This document shows positions 7,897-16,165 of a stretch of DNA of 18,641 nucleotides, one piece after another (position 1 is the stretch's first letter; the number at the start of each line of letters is the position of its first letter). The position numbers and the translations under genes are program-made. The stretch is from Planctomycetota bacterium (GTDB lineage: Bacteria > Planctomycetota > PUPC01). A model generated the notes under the pieces. That model was not told the DNA's origin. It worked only from the letters and a program-made list of their open reading frames with translations, and searched no databases. The DNA is taken from positions 1-18,641 of the forward strand of contig PWKM01000067.1 of assembly GCA_003559755.1 (NCBI GenBank). The letters run 5' to 3'.

Positions 7897-7924
7897 TTTA
7901 CAGGCGAGTTCGCAGGACTATACT
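7897..7924 (+). promoter_or_regulatory. Sigma70-like promoter for the GH172 gene
   Basis: TTTACA (7897-7902) and TATACT (7919-7924) have a 16-base spacer. Initiation near 7931 is about 38 bases before the ATG at 7969. The elements fall in the 81-base gap after the helicase-associated gene. Confidence 0.6.
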
Positions 7925-7968
7925 CTTAGAGATTCGAGGCCCGGCCTGATCCTGATGGAGTCTGTTCA

Positions 7969-9042
7969 ATGCTCAATTGCTCACCGTTTGATTCTGGTAT
8001 GAGCGGCATTGCCCGCTTGAGTGAGGCGAAGTCGAGATCGATCTCGGCGGAGAACCTCGATGGGAAGAAGGGCGGCGGCGCACAGGCCGACCCGGCAGGC
8101 GAGGGGCCTGCGCGGGAACTGGGCGTCGGATGGAAGGTCCGACCCTGCATTACCCTGCCCCGGGGCGAGACCGTGACCCTTGCCGAGATCGAAGGCCCCG
8201 GCATTATTCGTCACATCTGGATCACATGTCGACCAGAGGCACTGCGAAGCTGTGTGGTCCGGTTCTACTGGGATGGCGAGGACGCCCCGTCTGTCGAGGT
8301 CCCGCTCGGCGACTTCTTCTGCTGCGGTCACGAGGCGCGCACGAACGTGGTGTCGATGCCCATCAACGTGAACCCGAGCGGTGGGATGAACAGCTACTGG
8401 CCGATGCCGTTCCGTAAGTCGGCGAAGCTCACCATAGAGAACGAATGGCACGAGGACATCAGCGGTTTCTTCTACCAGTTCGATTACTCGCTCGAGCCCG
8501 TTCCCGAGGACGCCGGCTACCTCCACGCACAGTGGCGGCGGTCCCTGACCCGACGTGAGCACCCTGAGCATGTGCTCCTCGACGGGGTGCGGGGCAGGGG
8601 CCACTACGTGGGCACGTACATCGCCTGGACCACGTTTTCGAACGGCTGGTGGGGCGAGGGCGAGCTCAAATTTTATCTCGATGGCGACCAGGAACATCCG
8701 ACGATCTGTACGACCGGGACCGAGGACTACTTCGGGGGCGCCTGGAGCTTCAGCGGGCCGGACGGCGACGAGGAAGCATTCACCGCACCGTTCCTGGGCA
8801 TGCCATACGTCGACCAGGGGCCGAGCCGGTGCCGTCGTTTCGGGCTATACCGCTGGCATATCCCCGATCCCGTCCGGTTCGAGGAAGACCTCCGGGCGAC
8901 CATCCAAACGCTCGGCTGGTGGCCGGGGGGGAAGTACGAGCCATTGACTGACGACCTGGCTTCGGTCGCGACCTGGTACCAGACCGAGCCGCACGCGGAA
9001 TTCCCGGCGCTGCCTTGTGCCAGCCATCGGTGGGCGAGGTAA
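7969..9042 (+). CDS. DUF2961 / glycoside hydrolase family 172 protein
   Basis: A 357-residue protein that closely follows the DUF2961 (PF11175) pattern, now classed as glycoside hydrolase family 172. The pattern runs KSRSISAENLDGKKGGG (21-37), ELGVGWKVRPCI (50-61), the GPGIIRHIWIT block (77-87), PINVNPSGGMNSYWPMPF (131-148), WWGEGELKFYLDGD (227-240) and TGTEDYFGGAWSF (249-261). Characterised members act on fructofuranosyl or arabinofuranosyl linkages and use a double jelly-roll fold with two carboxylates. Glu230 and Glu252 are the likely counterparts here, by analogy. The N terminus is polar and shows no signal peptide, so the protein appears cytoplasmic. The ATG has a GGAG 8 bases upstream. 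No sugar transporter or other glycosidase lies nearby, so its substrate is open. Confidence 0.9.
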   Translation: MLNCSPFDSGMSGIARLSEAKSRSISAENLDGKKGGGAQADPAGEGPARELGVGWKVRPCITLPRGETVTLAEIEGPGIIRHIWITCRPEALRSCVVRFYWDGEDAPSVEVPLGDFFCCGHEARTNVVSMPINVNPSGGMNSYWPMPFRKSAKLTIENEWHEDISGFFYQFDYSLEPVPEDAGYLHAQWRRSLTRREHPEHVLLDGVRGRGHYVGTYIAWTTFSNGWWGEGELKFYLDGDQEHPTICTTGTEDYFGGAWSFSGPDGDEEAFTAPFLGMPYVDQGPSRCRRFGLYRWHIPDPVRFEEDLRATIQTLGWWPGGKYEPLTDDLASVATWYQTEPHAEFPALPCASHRWAR

Positions 9043-9085
9043 GAAGCAAGGCTGGCGGCGGTCGGCTCCGGGTGAACTGCATCCG

Positions 9086-9114
9086 TTGACGGGCGACGTC
9101 TGCCAATCTATCAT
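9086..9114 (+). promoter_or_regulatory. Sigma70-like promoter for the MtfA-like peptidase
   Basis: TTGACG (9086-9091) and TATCAT (9109-9114) are 17 bases apart. Initiation near 9121 gives a short leader of about 24 bases before the ATG at 9145. Confidence 0.6.
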
Positions 9115-9144
9115 CGCCGCACACTGATATTCCGGGAGGCGTTG

Positions 9145-9930
9145 ATGTTCGGGCTGCTTCGAAAGCTGCGTCGGCGAAGAATTCTCGCCGAGCCGTTCCC
9201 CGAACGGTGGCTGCGCACGCTCGAGCGGGACGTCCCGCCCTACCGGACGCTGCCGCCGGACCGCCAGGCCCGGCTGCGCGATCTGGTCCAGGTGTTCGTC
9301 GCCGAGAAACACTGGGAAGGATGCGCCGGGCTGGACCTGTCCGACGAGCCGCGTCTGACCATCGCCGCCTATGCCTGCCTGCTCATCCTCGAGCTCGACC
9401 CGAACTCCTACGACCATGTGATAACCATCCTCGTCTATCCCGGCGAGTACCGCGCCCCGCACAAGGCGGTCACCGAGGAGGGGTTCGAGCGGGACGAGCT
9501 GCAGGCCCGGCTGGGCGAGGCGTGGTCGCAGGGGGTGGTCATCATCGCGTGGAACGACGTAGAACTCCGTAACCGGGGCCGCAACGTAGTGGTTCACGAG
9601 TTCGCCCATCAGCTCGATATGTTGAACGGCCCGGTGGACGGGACGCCGCCCCTCCGCGACGCAAAGAGCATCGAAGAGTGGCGACGGGTGATGGAGGCGG
9701 AGTTCAATCGGCTCCAGCTCCACGTCGAGAACGGGCTCCCGACGTTCCTCGATCCGTATGGGGCGACCAGCCCGGCCGAGTTCTTCGCCGTAACAAGCGA
9801 GATGTTCTTCCAGAATCCGAGGGGAATGCGGAGCAACGAACCGACTCTCTACCACATGTTGCGCGGCTACTATCGCCAGGACCCGGCCGCACGGGCGGAT
9901 CGAAAGGATGAGTCGGCCGGCCCCGGTTAG
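9145..9930 (+). CDS. mtfA: MtfA-like zinc metallopeptidase (M90 family)
   Basis: A 261-residue cytoplasmic zinc peptidase of the MtfA/YeeI family (PF06167, peptidase M90). HEFAHQLD (151-158) supplies the HExxH zinc site, and Glu212 in SPAEFFAVTSEMFF is the likely third ligand. The preceding NRGRNVVVHEF segment and the VYPGEY block (about 98-103) are also typical. Length is close to that of E. coli MtfA (about 265 residues), where the protein binds the repressor Mlc and so affects glucose uptake. No Mlc or PTS gene is present here, so that role cannot be carried over. The ATG at 9145 is preferred over the adjoining TTG because GGGAGG ends 5 bases upstream. Apparently monocistronic, it converges on the isomerase gene. 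Confidence 0.9.
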   Translation: MFGLLRKLRRRRILAEPFPERWLRTLERDVPPYRTLPPDRQARLRDLVQVFVAEKHWEGCAGLDLSDEPRLTIAAYACLLILELDPNSYDHVITILVYPGEYRAPHKAVTEEGFERDELQARLGEAWSQGVVIIAWNDVELRNRGRNVVVHEFAHQLDMLNGPVDGTPPLRDAKSIEEWRRVMEAEFNRLQLHVENGLPTFLDPYGATSPAEFFAVTSEMFFQNPRGMRSNEPTLYHMLRGYYRQDPAARADRKDESAGPG

Positions 9931-9974
9931 TTCGGAAGGGGAGGGGGGATCCCAATTCACGCGCTCATCGTTGA

Positions 9975-9989
9975 CCGCGGAACTCGCGG
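9975..9989. terminator. Small stem-loop between convergent genes
   Basis: CCGCG (9975-9979) pairs with CGCGG (9985-9989) around a 5-base loop, in the 70-base gap between the convergent MtfA and isomerase genes. It reads the same on both strands but lacks a T-run, so a bidirectional terminator role is only a weak suggestion. Confidence 0.2.
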
Positions 9990-10000
9990 GCAGGGTTCGG

Positions 10001-10828
10001 TCAGATCAGCGGGCTCAATACGTTGATGGCCTGGCGGATGCCTTCTTCCTGCTCGGGTCCGGCCGCCTCGCGCTCGATGGTCCACGGCCCGTTGAAGCTT
10101 TTCTCCTTGAGGCGTCGGATGACAAGCGGGAAGTTGACCTGGCCCTCGCCGATGGGGACCTCCTTCCCCAGCGCTTCGTCGCGGTTGGGCCACACACCGT
10201 CTTTCATGTGGCACGCTCGGACGTGCTCCCCGAACAGTTCGACGCAGTCGAGCGGATTGGATTTTCCGTACAAGATGACGTTTGCGGTGTCGAAGTTCAC
10301 GCCGAAGTTGTCGGCATCGATGTCGTTGATCGTTCGGCGAAGAGAGGACCCGAGCTCGCTGCCCGTCTCGACAAGGGCGGTCTGTCCGTTATTTCCCAGG
10401 TAGTCGCACACGTCCTTCATCATCTCGATGAACGAGACATAGACCGGATCGCGCTCGTCGTCGGGGATGAAGCCGATATGGAGAACGATGTGTTCGATCC
10501 CGGTCGGTCGGATCGCGTCGGAGAAGTGCTTGAGTTCGGCGACCCGCTGTTCGCGGTGCTTCGGCGGGACAAGGCCCAGGGTGGACGGTCCCATCACGTT
10601 GTCGTACATCTGGCCGCGGAACCCGGCGGTGATCGCCGAGACTTCGATGCCCGTCTGCTCACAGGCATCAGCATATCTTTCGGGAGAGAACTCCGTATCG
10701 ACCTCGTCGCACGCACAGTGCAGTTGGCAGGTGGGGATGCCAAGCTGTTTGATGCGCTGGAAGACATCGACGAGCGATCTGCCCCGTCCGACGTGTGCCA
10801 TCAGTCCAAGCTTTCTCTCGGTGCTCAT
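10001..10828 (-). CDS. Sugar phosphate isomerase/epimerase (xylose isomerase-like TIM barrel)
   Basis: A 275-residue protein of the AP-endonuclease-2/xylose-isomerase-like TIM barrel family (PF01261). Candidate metal ligands appear in the usual order: Glu154 in LVETGSELG, Asp180 in NFDTAN, His207 in CHMKDG, and Glu252 or Glu254 in WTIERE near the end. The segment PIGEGQVNF (225-233) is the common turn before the last strands. These proteins isomerise or epimerise sugars, sugar phosphates or inositol derivatives; the substrate here cannot be named. The ATG at 10828 has AGGAG 6 bases upstream; an in-frame TTG two codons earlier is less likely. It follows argG after 141 bases with no clear promoter of its own, so it may be cotranscribed. 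There is no signal peptide. Confidence 0.85.
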   Translation of the reverse strand: MSTERKLGLMAHVGRGRSLVDVFQRIKQLGIPTCQLHCACDEVDTEFSPERYADACEQTGIEVSAITAGFRGQMYDNVMGPSTLGLVPPKHREQRVAELKHFSDAIRPTGIEHIVLHIGFIPDDERDPVYVSFIEMMKDVCDYLGNNGQTALVETGSELGSSLRRTINDIDADNFGVNFDTANVILYGKSNPLDCVELFGEHVRACHMKDGVWPNRDEALGKEVPIGEGQVNFPLVIRRLKEKSFNGPWTIEREAAGPEQEEGIRQAINVLSPLI

Positions 10829-10969
10829 TGACAACTCCTGTTAGGTGATTGCACGGAACGCCCTTTCTTTCTGTCCTGACTGCGCGGCTCTGCTCGGCGG
10901 GGCCGCTGTTCCGCAGGTCGGGCGTCACTCACGTGGGCGGCGAGCAATGTGCCGGGTGTGCGTCGGCGG

Positions 10970-12169
10970 CTACTTGCCGAGCCGTTTTCGGATACGAAGC
11001 CGTAATGCATTGAGCTTGATGAAGCCGGCTGCGTCGGCCTGGTCGTAGACCGTGTCTTCTTCGAATGTTGCGGTCTCGGGATCGTACAGCGACTGGTCCG
11101 ACTTGCGGCCGACGGTTATCACGTTCCCTTTGTATAGCTTCAGGCGAGCGGTCCCGGTGACGTTCCGCTGTGTCTCTTCGATGAGGGCCCGGAGCGTGTC
11201 CATCTCCGGCGAATACCAGAAGCCGTTGTACACCAGTTCGGCGAATTTTGGCATCAGCATATCCCGAATGTGCATCACCTCGCGATCCATAGTAATTGAT
11301 TCGACCGCGCGGTGAGCCGCGTAGAGGATGGTCCCTCCGGGCGTCTCGTACACGCCCCGATTCTTCATCCCGATGAATCGGTTCTCGACCATATCCACTC
11401 GGCCCACGCCGTTGGCTCCACCGAGTTCGTTCAGCTTGGCCAGCAGTGCCGCCGGGCCGAGCTTCTCGCCGTCGACTGCGACCGGGATGCCGCCCTCGAA
11501 GTCGATCTCGACGTACGTCGGCTTGTCGGGGGCTTTCTCCGGCGAGACAGAGAGAACGAACATGTCCTCGGGCGGTTCGGCCCACGGGTCTTCGAGTATG
11601 CCGCCCTCGAAGCTGATGTGCAGCAGGTTCCGGTCGCTGCTGTACGGCTTCTCCGGGGTGATGGGCACGGGGATGTCGTTGGCCTCGGCGTAAGCGATCA
11701 GGTCGGAGCGGCCCTTGAAGTCCCACTCGCGCCACGGTGCGATCACCCGGATGTCCGGGTTGAGGCGATAGTAGGTCAGCTCGAACCGAACCTGGTCGTT
11801 GCCCTTGCCGGTCGCGCCGTGCGAGACCGCATCTGCTCCTTCGGCCTGGGCGATCTCGATCTGGCGTTTCGCGATCAGCGGTCGGGCGAGCGAGGTTCCC
11901 AGCAGGTACGATCCCTCGTACACGGCATTGGCCTGCAGGGCTGGGAACACAAAGTCCCGCACGAACTCGTCGCGCAGGTCGTCAACATAAACTTTGCTGG
12001 CTCCCGTCCCCAGGGCCTTCTCCTCGATGTCGTCCAACTCTTTGCCCTGGCCCAGGTCGGCCGCGAAAGCGATGACCTCGGCGTCATATGTCTCGATGAG
12101 CCACTTCAGGATGATGGATGTGTCAAGGCCGCCTGAATAGGCCAGTACTATCGCGTTTATGCCTTTCAT
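10970..12169 (-). CDS. argG: Argininosuccinate synthase
   Basis: Joins citrulline and aspartate using ATP to form argininosuccinate, the penultimate step of arginine synthesis. The 399-residue length fits the common bacterial type, shorter than the 447-residue E. coli form. The N-type ATP pyrophosphatase loop AYSGGLDTS is at 10-18, followed by EGSYLLGTSLARPLIAK (85-101) and the citrulline/aspartate-binding GATGKGNDQVRFE (118-130). The frame is open 21 codons further upstream, but the ATG at 12169 has AGAGGA just before it and begins the conserved fold. The 145-base gap to the upstream HEAT gene holds no convincing promoter, so transcription could continue from the lysA operon. Neither argH nor any other arginine gene is in the window. 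Confidence 0.97.
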   Translation of the reverse strand: MKGINAIVLAYSGGLDTSIILKWLIETYDAEVIAFAADLGQGKELDDIEEKALGTGASKVYVDDLRDEFVRDFVFPALQANAVYEGSYLLGTSLARPLIAKRQIEIAQAEGADAVSHGATGKGNDQVRFELTYYRLNPDIRVIAPWREWDFKGRSDLIAYAEANDIPVPITPEKPYSSDRNLLHISFEGGILEDPWAEPPEDMFVLSVSPEKAPDKPTYVEIDFEGGIPVAVDGEKLGPAALLAKLNELGGANGVGRVDMVENRFIGMKNRGVYETPGGTILYAAHRAVESITMDREVMHIRDMLMPKFAELVYNGFWYSPEMDTLRALIEETQRNVTGTARLKLYKGNVITVGRKSDQSLYDPETATFEEDTVYDQADAAGFIKLNALRLRIRKRLGK

Positions 12170-12314
12170 AGATTCCTCTAACACTCGACGATGAACAATT
12201 GAATACCGACGATGATACTTCCGGGGCGGCACCTGACCGGTCGTTCCCCAAGACTATTCAGAAGTCGGTCGGACCTGCGTCCTGTACGATGCTGCGTTTG
12301 GGTCTTACTTTCCT

Positions 12315-14870
12315 TTAGTCGGTGTCGCCCGGAGGCCTGGGGCCGGCTGCTTCTTGTTCGACGATCAGGCGGGCGAGTTCCTCGGGCGAGATCGCCGCTC
12401 TTTCGAGCTTGGCTACGAGCAGTTCCCGCATCTCTTGTGTTCCTGTCCTGTGGACAGCGACCAGCAGGTCCTGAACGGAGGGCGGAACCGGCTCGCCGGG
12501 CTCGAGTGCATCGCCGATGGCGGCGATACAAGCTCGACGTTCCTCGGGGCTGGTCTCGGGCCTCAGGTAGAGGGTGACCAGGTCCGGTATCAGATTCGTG
12601 GCACCGGCCCTGCCCAGCATTCGGATCGCGGCGACGCGAACCTCGAGGTGCTCGCTCGTCATCGCCTCCTGCAGAGGGGCGACGATTCGGTCCAGGTGCG
12701 GCGAGAGTGGCGAATCGGCCTTGGGGATTCTCAGCAGGGCTTCGGCCGCCAGCTTGGCGTATGGGCGAACGGCGTATCCGAGGTGCCGGACCTGCCGTTC
12801 GGCGATGGCTTCGCCCATGCGCGCCTGGATCGTCTCCGGCTCATCGAGGAGCGAAACAACGGCGGAGACCTGGTCGCCATATTGGCGCTGAGCCGGAGCC
12901 GGATCGTCCCGGGTGACGAGAACGACCGGTATCCTCGCCAGTTCCGGACGGTTGCGGATGCTCTCGTAGGTCTCCTCCATCCTCTCGTCGATCACGAAGA
13001 TGTCTTTGGGCGGCAGTTCGTGGGCCTGGGCCAGGGCATCAGCTCGGTTGGTGGCCGAGAAGCCGATATGCCCGGCCGCCCGGCTGATCTGGCGTAACCG
13101 ATTGGCGGTCTGGTTGTCCGAAGCGATTATCAGCACCGTGGACACCTCTTTCTCGGTGATGGCCTGGCCGAGGACATCGACGACGGTGCTGCTGGCTGCG
13201 AACGGGCGATTGGGCTCGATTTGAGCCAGCGCCGCGGCCGCTCCGTACCGGACCGGTTTCTGGGGCTCTCGCAACGCCCGGATCAGCGGGTTGTCATCGA
13301 GGCGGGGCCGCCGGCGTCTCTCGCGCTCGGCTTGTGCATCCCTGTCTTCCCTGGTTTCGCGGACAGCGACCTTTCGTTCGGCCGCCCGGATGAGGTCCCG
13401 AAGGGTGGACTCGGTCAGGTCGGCGGGCTGGGTGGCGACTCGCTCGGCCTCGACCTGTCTGGCGAACAGGCGTTGAGCATCCAGAAGTGCGCCGGGTGTC
13501 CGGTCTCCGTCGGCCGTCGGTCTTGTCGGTGCCGGTCTCGCCGCCTGGGCTTCCTCTCTTCTGCCGCTGTCGTCGGTCCTTCTCGCTCCCTCCGTTCCGT
13601 AAACTGCCGGCCGAAGCGGCTCATACAGGGGTTCCAGCCGGGTGTATTCGTTGAGTTCGGGCCGAGCTACGACCGCGAGGTCGTCGATGACGGCGGCGGC
13701 GCGGGCCGGGTTCCCGTCGTGCAGGTGCAGCCGCAATGCCCGGTAGAAGTGTTTTTCGCCGGCCGAGCGCAGGGAGAGCATCACGTGTTCGGCGGCCTCC
13801 CGTCGGGCGTGGAGCTGGCGGATGACCGGCTCGGGAAGCTCGGCTTCATCCTGTCCCGCCAGGGCATGATCGATCAGCAGGATCTCGTGCCGATATGCGC
13901 TGATCAGCAGGGGCAGGGTCGGCTCATAATCGGGGTTGGCCAGCAGTGCGTCGGTCGCTACGTTGCGTGCCATGCTGACGGCGTGCAGGAAATCGGGGAC
14001 AGGGCGCATGATGAGACGCTGCTCGTCCGGCGACCAGGCCCAGGTGACATGTCCGTCGGGGGCGGCCCGCCGGACCGATGGGTGATCGTAGTAGTACAGG
14101 CGTGCGTGCTGGAACAGTGCCTCGTGGGCCGGCACCTCCTGAACGCTCACTTCCTCGCCCGTCTTTGTCAGGGCCTCCCGGGCCACTTCGCGGACTTGCG
14201 CGCTGGGGTCATCCTGGGCAGCCCGGAGCAGGTAGGGCACAGCCCTGGGATCGCGAATCTCGCCCAGGGCGAAGACGATATCTTGCCGCAGGTTCGCCGA
14301 ATCGGACCGCAGGGCGGTGGACAGGGGCACCACCGCTTCCTCTCCGATACGCATCAGGGCGATGGTGCAGCGGACACGGTACTCGCCGTAATCGGGGTGT
14401 TCCTCGTCGAGCAGTCGCTCAATGAGCAGTGGGACCGCATGCCGTCCGGCGCCGACCAGTCGGCCGTATGCATGATGCCGGACCTCGAAGCCGGCGAGCA
14501 GGTCCTCGATGTGCTGCCGGATTTGCTGCTCGTCGGTGAGTCGTTCACGCTCGGCCCGTGCGGCCAGCCGAGTGATTTCAAGCATGTTTCTCCGGAGCTC
14601 TTCGGGTCCCCGGGTGAGCACCTCGACCATCAGCTCGGTTTCGGTGATGTTGCGCAGTTCGAGCGCCTCGGTCGAACTCGGATCCAAGGCGAGGACCTCA
14701 TCGAGGAGCTTGGTGGCTGCCCGATAGTTGCCTTGCTGAATCGCCTGGAGTGCTTCCCGATATTTCTGTTCTCTTTGCCGGGCCGCATTATCGCCGAACG
14801 CTGCCGAGCCGGCTGCCAGAATGATTGCCAATGCGAGCAGGAATACGCCGCGTCGAATAAGGGTGCTCAT
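12315..14870 (-). CDS. Exported HEAT-repeat protein with TPR-like helices and a degenerate receiver-like domain
   Basis: An 851-residue protein of unknown function. Residues 1-26 are a typical Sec signal peptide (basic start, then LLALAIILAAGSAAFG), so it is probably periplasmic or membrane-attached. Residues 35-70 form a TPR-like pair (YREALQAIQQGNYRAATKLL), and 140-240 are HEAT repeats (ALGEIRDPRAVPYLLRAA). A helical region follows to about 420, then a charged, Arg/Glu/Pro-rich linker (425-525), a single HEAT-like repeat (527-552), a receiver-like alpha/beta domain (575-690) and C-terminal HEAT repeats (700-790). The ATG has a strong AGGAGG upstream. It starts 14 bases after lysA, so it is likely translated from the FHA-lysA transcript. 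HEAT and TPR repeats suggest a protein-binding scaffold; no enzyme motif is visible. Confidence 0.85.
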   Translation of the reverse strand: MSTLIRRGVFLLALAIILAAGSAAFGDNAARQREQKYREALQAIQQGNYRAATKLLDEVLALDPSSTEALELRNITETELMVEVLTRGPEELRRNMLEITRLAARAERERLTDEQQIRQHIEDLLAGFEVRHHAYGRLVGAGRHAVPLLIERLLDEEHPDYGEYRVRCTIALMRIGEEAVVPLSTALRSDSANLRQDIVFALGEIRDPRAVPYLLRAAQDDPSAQVREVAREALTKTGEEVSVQEVPAHEALFQHARLYYYDHPSVRRAAPDGHVTWAWSPDEQRLIMRPVPDFLHAVSMARNVATDALLANPDYEPTLPLLISAYRHEILLIDHALAGQDEAELPEPVIRQLHARREAAEHVMLSLRSAGEKHFYRALRLHLHDGNPARAAAVIDDLAVVARPELNEYTRLEPLYEPLRPAVYGTEGARRTDDSGRREEAQAARPAPTRPTADGDRTPGALLDAQRLFARQVEAERVATQPADLTESTLRDLIRAAERKVAVRETREDRDAQAERERRRRPRLDDNPLIRALREPQKPVRYGAAAALAQIEPNRPFAASSTVVDVLGQAITEKEVSTVLIIASDNQTANRLRQISRAAGHIGFSATNRADALAQAHELPPKDIFVIDERMEETYESIRNRPELARIPVVLVTRDDPAPAQRQYGDQVSAVVSLLDEPETIQARMGEAIAERQVRHLGYAVRPYAKLAAEALLRIPKADSPLSPHLDRIVAPLQEAMTSEHLEVRVAAIRMLGRAGATNLIPDLVTLYLRPETSPEERRACIAAIGDALEPGEPVPPSVQDLLVAVHRTGTQEMRELLVAKLERAAISPEELARLIVEQEAAGPRPPGDTD
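12801..13148 (-). other. Receiver-like domain inside the exported HEAT protein
   Basis: Residues about 575-690 follow the alternating pattern of a CheY-like receiver. Strand VSTVLIIASDN ends with one of the two usual acidic residues kept (Asp585) and the other replaced by Ser584. Strand DIFVIDERM places Asp628 (codon 12987-12989) where the phosphorylated Asp normally sits. Strand IPVVLVT offers Thr653, and SLLDEP has Glu677 (codon 12840-12842) in place of the conserved Lys. The phosphorylation site is thus incomplete. The fold is inferred from pattern only. Confidence 0.55.
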
Positions 14871-14884
14871 TACATCCCCTCCTG

Positions 14885-16165
14885 TCAGGTGATTTCGTTG
14901 ACGATCAGGTCTTCGTAGGTCTCACGCTCACGGATCACCCGCGGCGCGCCTTCCGTTATCATAACCTCACAAGCCCTCGGGCGCGAGTTATAATTGGAAC
15001 TCATGCTGAAACTATAGGCCCCGGCGGAGAAGATCGCAAGCAGGTCGTCTTCCTCGACGTGCGGCAGCACACGGTCACTGGCGAAGATATCTCCGGTCTC
15101 GCATACCGGACCGACCACATCGACCCGGATTCGGTTCTCGCCGTCCGCGTCCAGCGCCTGCTGGTCGCCGGGCACCGGCGAGTCGGCGACCGCCGGCCAT
15201 ATCTGGTGGTAGCCGTCGTACAGGGCGGGGCGGATCAGGTCGTTCATGCCCGCGTCGCAGATCACCACCGTCTTGTCGCCCTGCTGTTTGACATACTGGA
15301 CCCGGGTGAGCAGGATGGCGCTGTTGCCCACCAGGAAGCGTCCGGGCTCGAGGACGGCCCGGCACCCGGTTTTTTTGACGCGGGGGACGATGGCCCGGGC
15401 GAAATCATCCGGCTCGGCCGCCTGATTGGCCCGATAATCAATGCCGAACCCACCGCCCACGTCCAGCCACTCGACTTCCATCTCGGCGTCCCGGCAGGTT
15501 TCGAGGAACGCGGTCACGCGATCGAGGGTCGAGGCATACGGCTCGGGCGTCTCGATCTGGGAGCCGACGTGTACGTGCAATCCGGTCAGCCGGACGTTGC
15601 GTAGCTCGTCTATGATGCCGAGGAATCTGGTCGCGGTGGACAGGCCCACCCCGAATTTTGTGTGGCCAGCCCCTGTGGCCATATATTTATGGGTGTCCAC
15701 CGAGATGTCCGGGTTCAGGCGCAGTGCGACGGGGGCGACCGTCCCCTTTTCCTTCGCGACTTGATCGATCCGACGGAGTTCGGCCTCCGATTCAATGTTG
15801 AACATCAGGATATCGGCGTCGAGCGCCTCGTCTATCTCTGCCCTGGTTTTCCCGACACCGGCGAAGACGACCTTGCGGGTATCGCCACCGATCTTTTTCA
15901 CGCGGAAGAGTTCGCCGCCCGACACGATGTCGAAGCCACAGCCCTCATCGCGGAACACATCGCATACAGCGAGGTTATAGTTGGCCTTTATCGCATAACA
16001 GATCAGCAGGTCGAGCTCGCGAAACGCGGTGCGAAGCTTCTGGACCTGTCCGCGAAGGGCCGACTCGCTGTAGACGTACAGGGGAGTGCCGTATTCCTCT
16101 GCCAGATCGGTGGCCGCGGCCCCGTCGCAGAGGAGGGAGCCATTGCGATATTCAAAGTGCTTCAT
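14885..16165 (-). CDS. lysA: Diaminopimelate decarboxylase
   Basis: PLP enzyme that decarboxylates meso-diaminopimelate to lysine, the last step of the pathway. The 426-residue protein is a complete alanine-racemase-type barrel followed by a C-terminal beta domain. Lys60 in YAIKANYN forms the Schiff base. HVHVGSQI (197-204), GGGFG (237-241) and EPGRFLVG (273-280) bind PLP phosphate and substrate. CETGD (355-359) and AGAYSFSMSSNYNSRPR (381-397) complete the active site across the dimer. The chosen ATG overlaps the stop of the upstream FHA gene in an ATGA junction, which suggests translational coupling; an in-frame GTG four codons earlier lies inside that gene. The exported HEAT gene follows after 14 bases. 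No dapF or other lysine gene is nearby. Confidence 0.97.
   Translation of the reverse strand: MKHFEYRNGSLLCDGAAATDLAEEYGTPLYVYSESALRGQVQKLRTAFRELDLLICYAIKANYNLAVCDVFRDEGCGFDIVSGGELFRVKKIGGDTRKVVFAGVGKTRAEIDEALDADILMFNIESEAELRRIDQVAKEKGTVAPVALRLNPDISVDTHKYMATGAGHTKFGVGLSTATRFLGIIDELRNVRLTGLHVHVGSQIETPEPYASTLDRVTAFLETCRDAEMEVEWLDVGGGFGIDYRANQAAEPDDFARAIVPRVKKTGCRAVLEPGRFLVGNSAILLTRVQYVKQQGDKTVVICDAGMNDLIRPALYDGYHQIWPAVADSPVPGDQQALDADGENRIRVDVVGPVCETGDIFASDRVLPHVEEDDLLAIFSAGAYSFSMSSNYNSRPRACEVMITEGAPRVIRERETYEDLIVNEIT

Noticed and set aside
9019..9056. Inverted repeat GCCAGCC/GGCTGGC spanning the GH172 stop codon
   Set aside because: Only 7 pairs with a 24-base loop and overlapping the coding end; too weak to call a terminator.
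10829..10969. Gap between argG and the isomerase gene examined for a promoter, tRNA or small RNA
   Set aside because: No convincing -10/-35 pair or cloverleaf; only a short GCGGC/GCCGC pairing with a 13-base loop. Left as an untranslated operon spacer.
12170..12314. Gap before argG examined for a promoter and an ArgR operator
   Set aside because: AT-rich hexamers such as TATCAT occur on the minus strand, but none has a matching -35 box at 16-18 bases, and no clear pair of ARG boxes was seen. GACCGGTC is too short to interpret.
13221..14918. Open frame of 565 codons on the plus strand opposite the HEAT-repeat gene
   Set aside because: The minus-strand gene has a signal peptide, repeats and a strong Shine-Dalgarno sequence. 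The antisense frame shows no domain pattern and is expected in GC-rich DNA.
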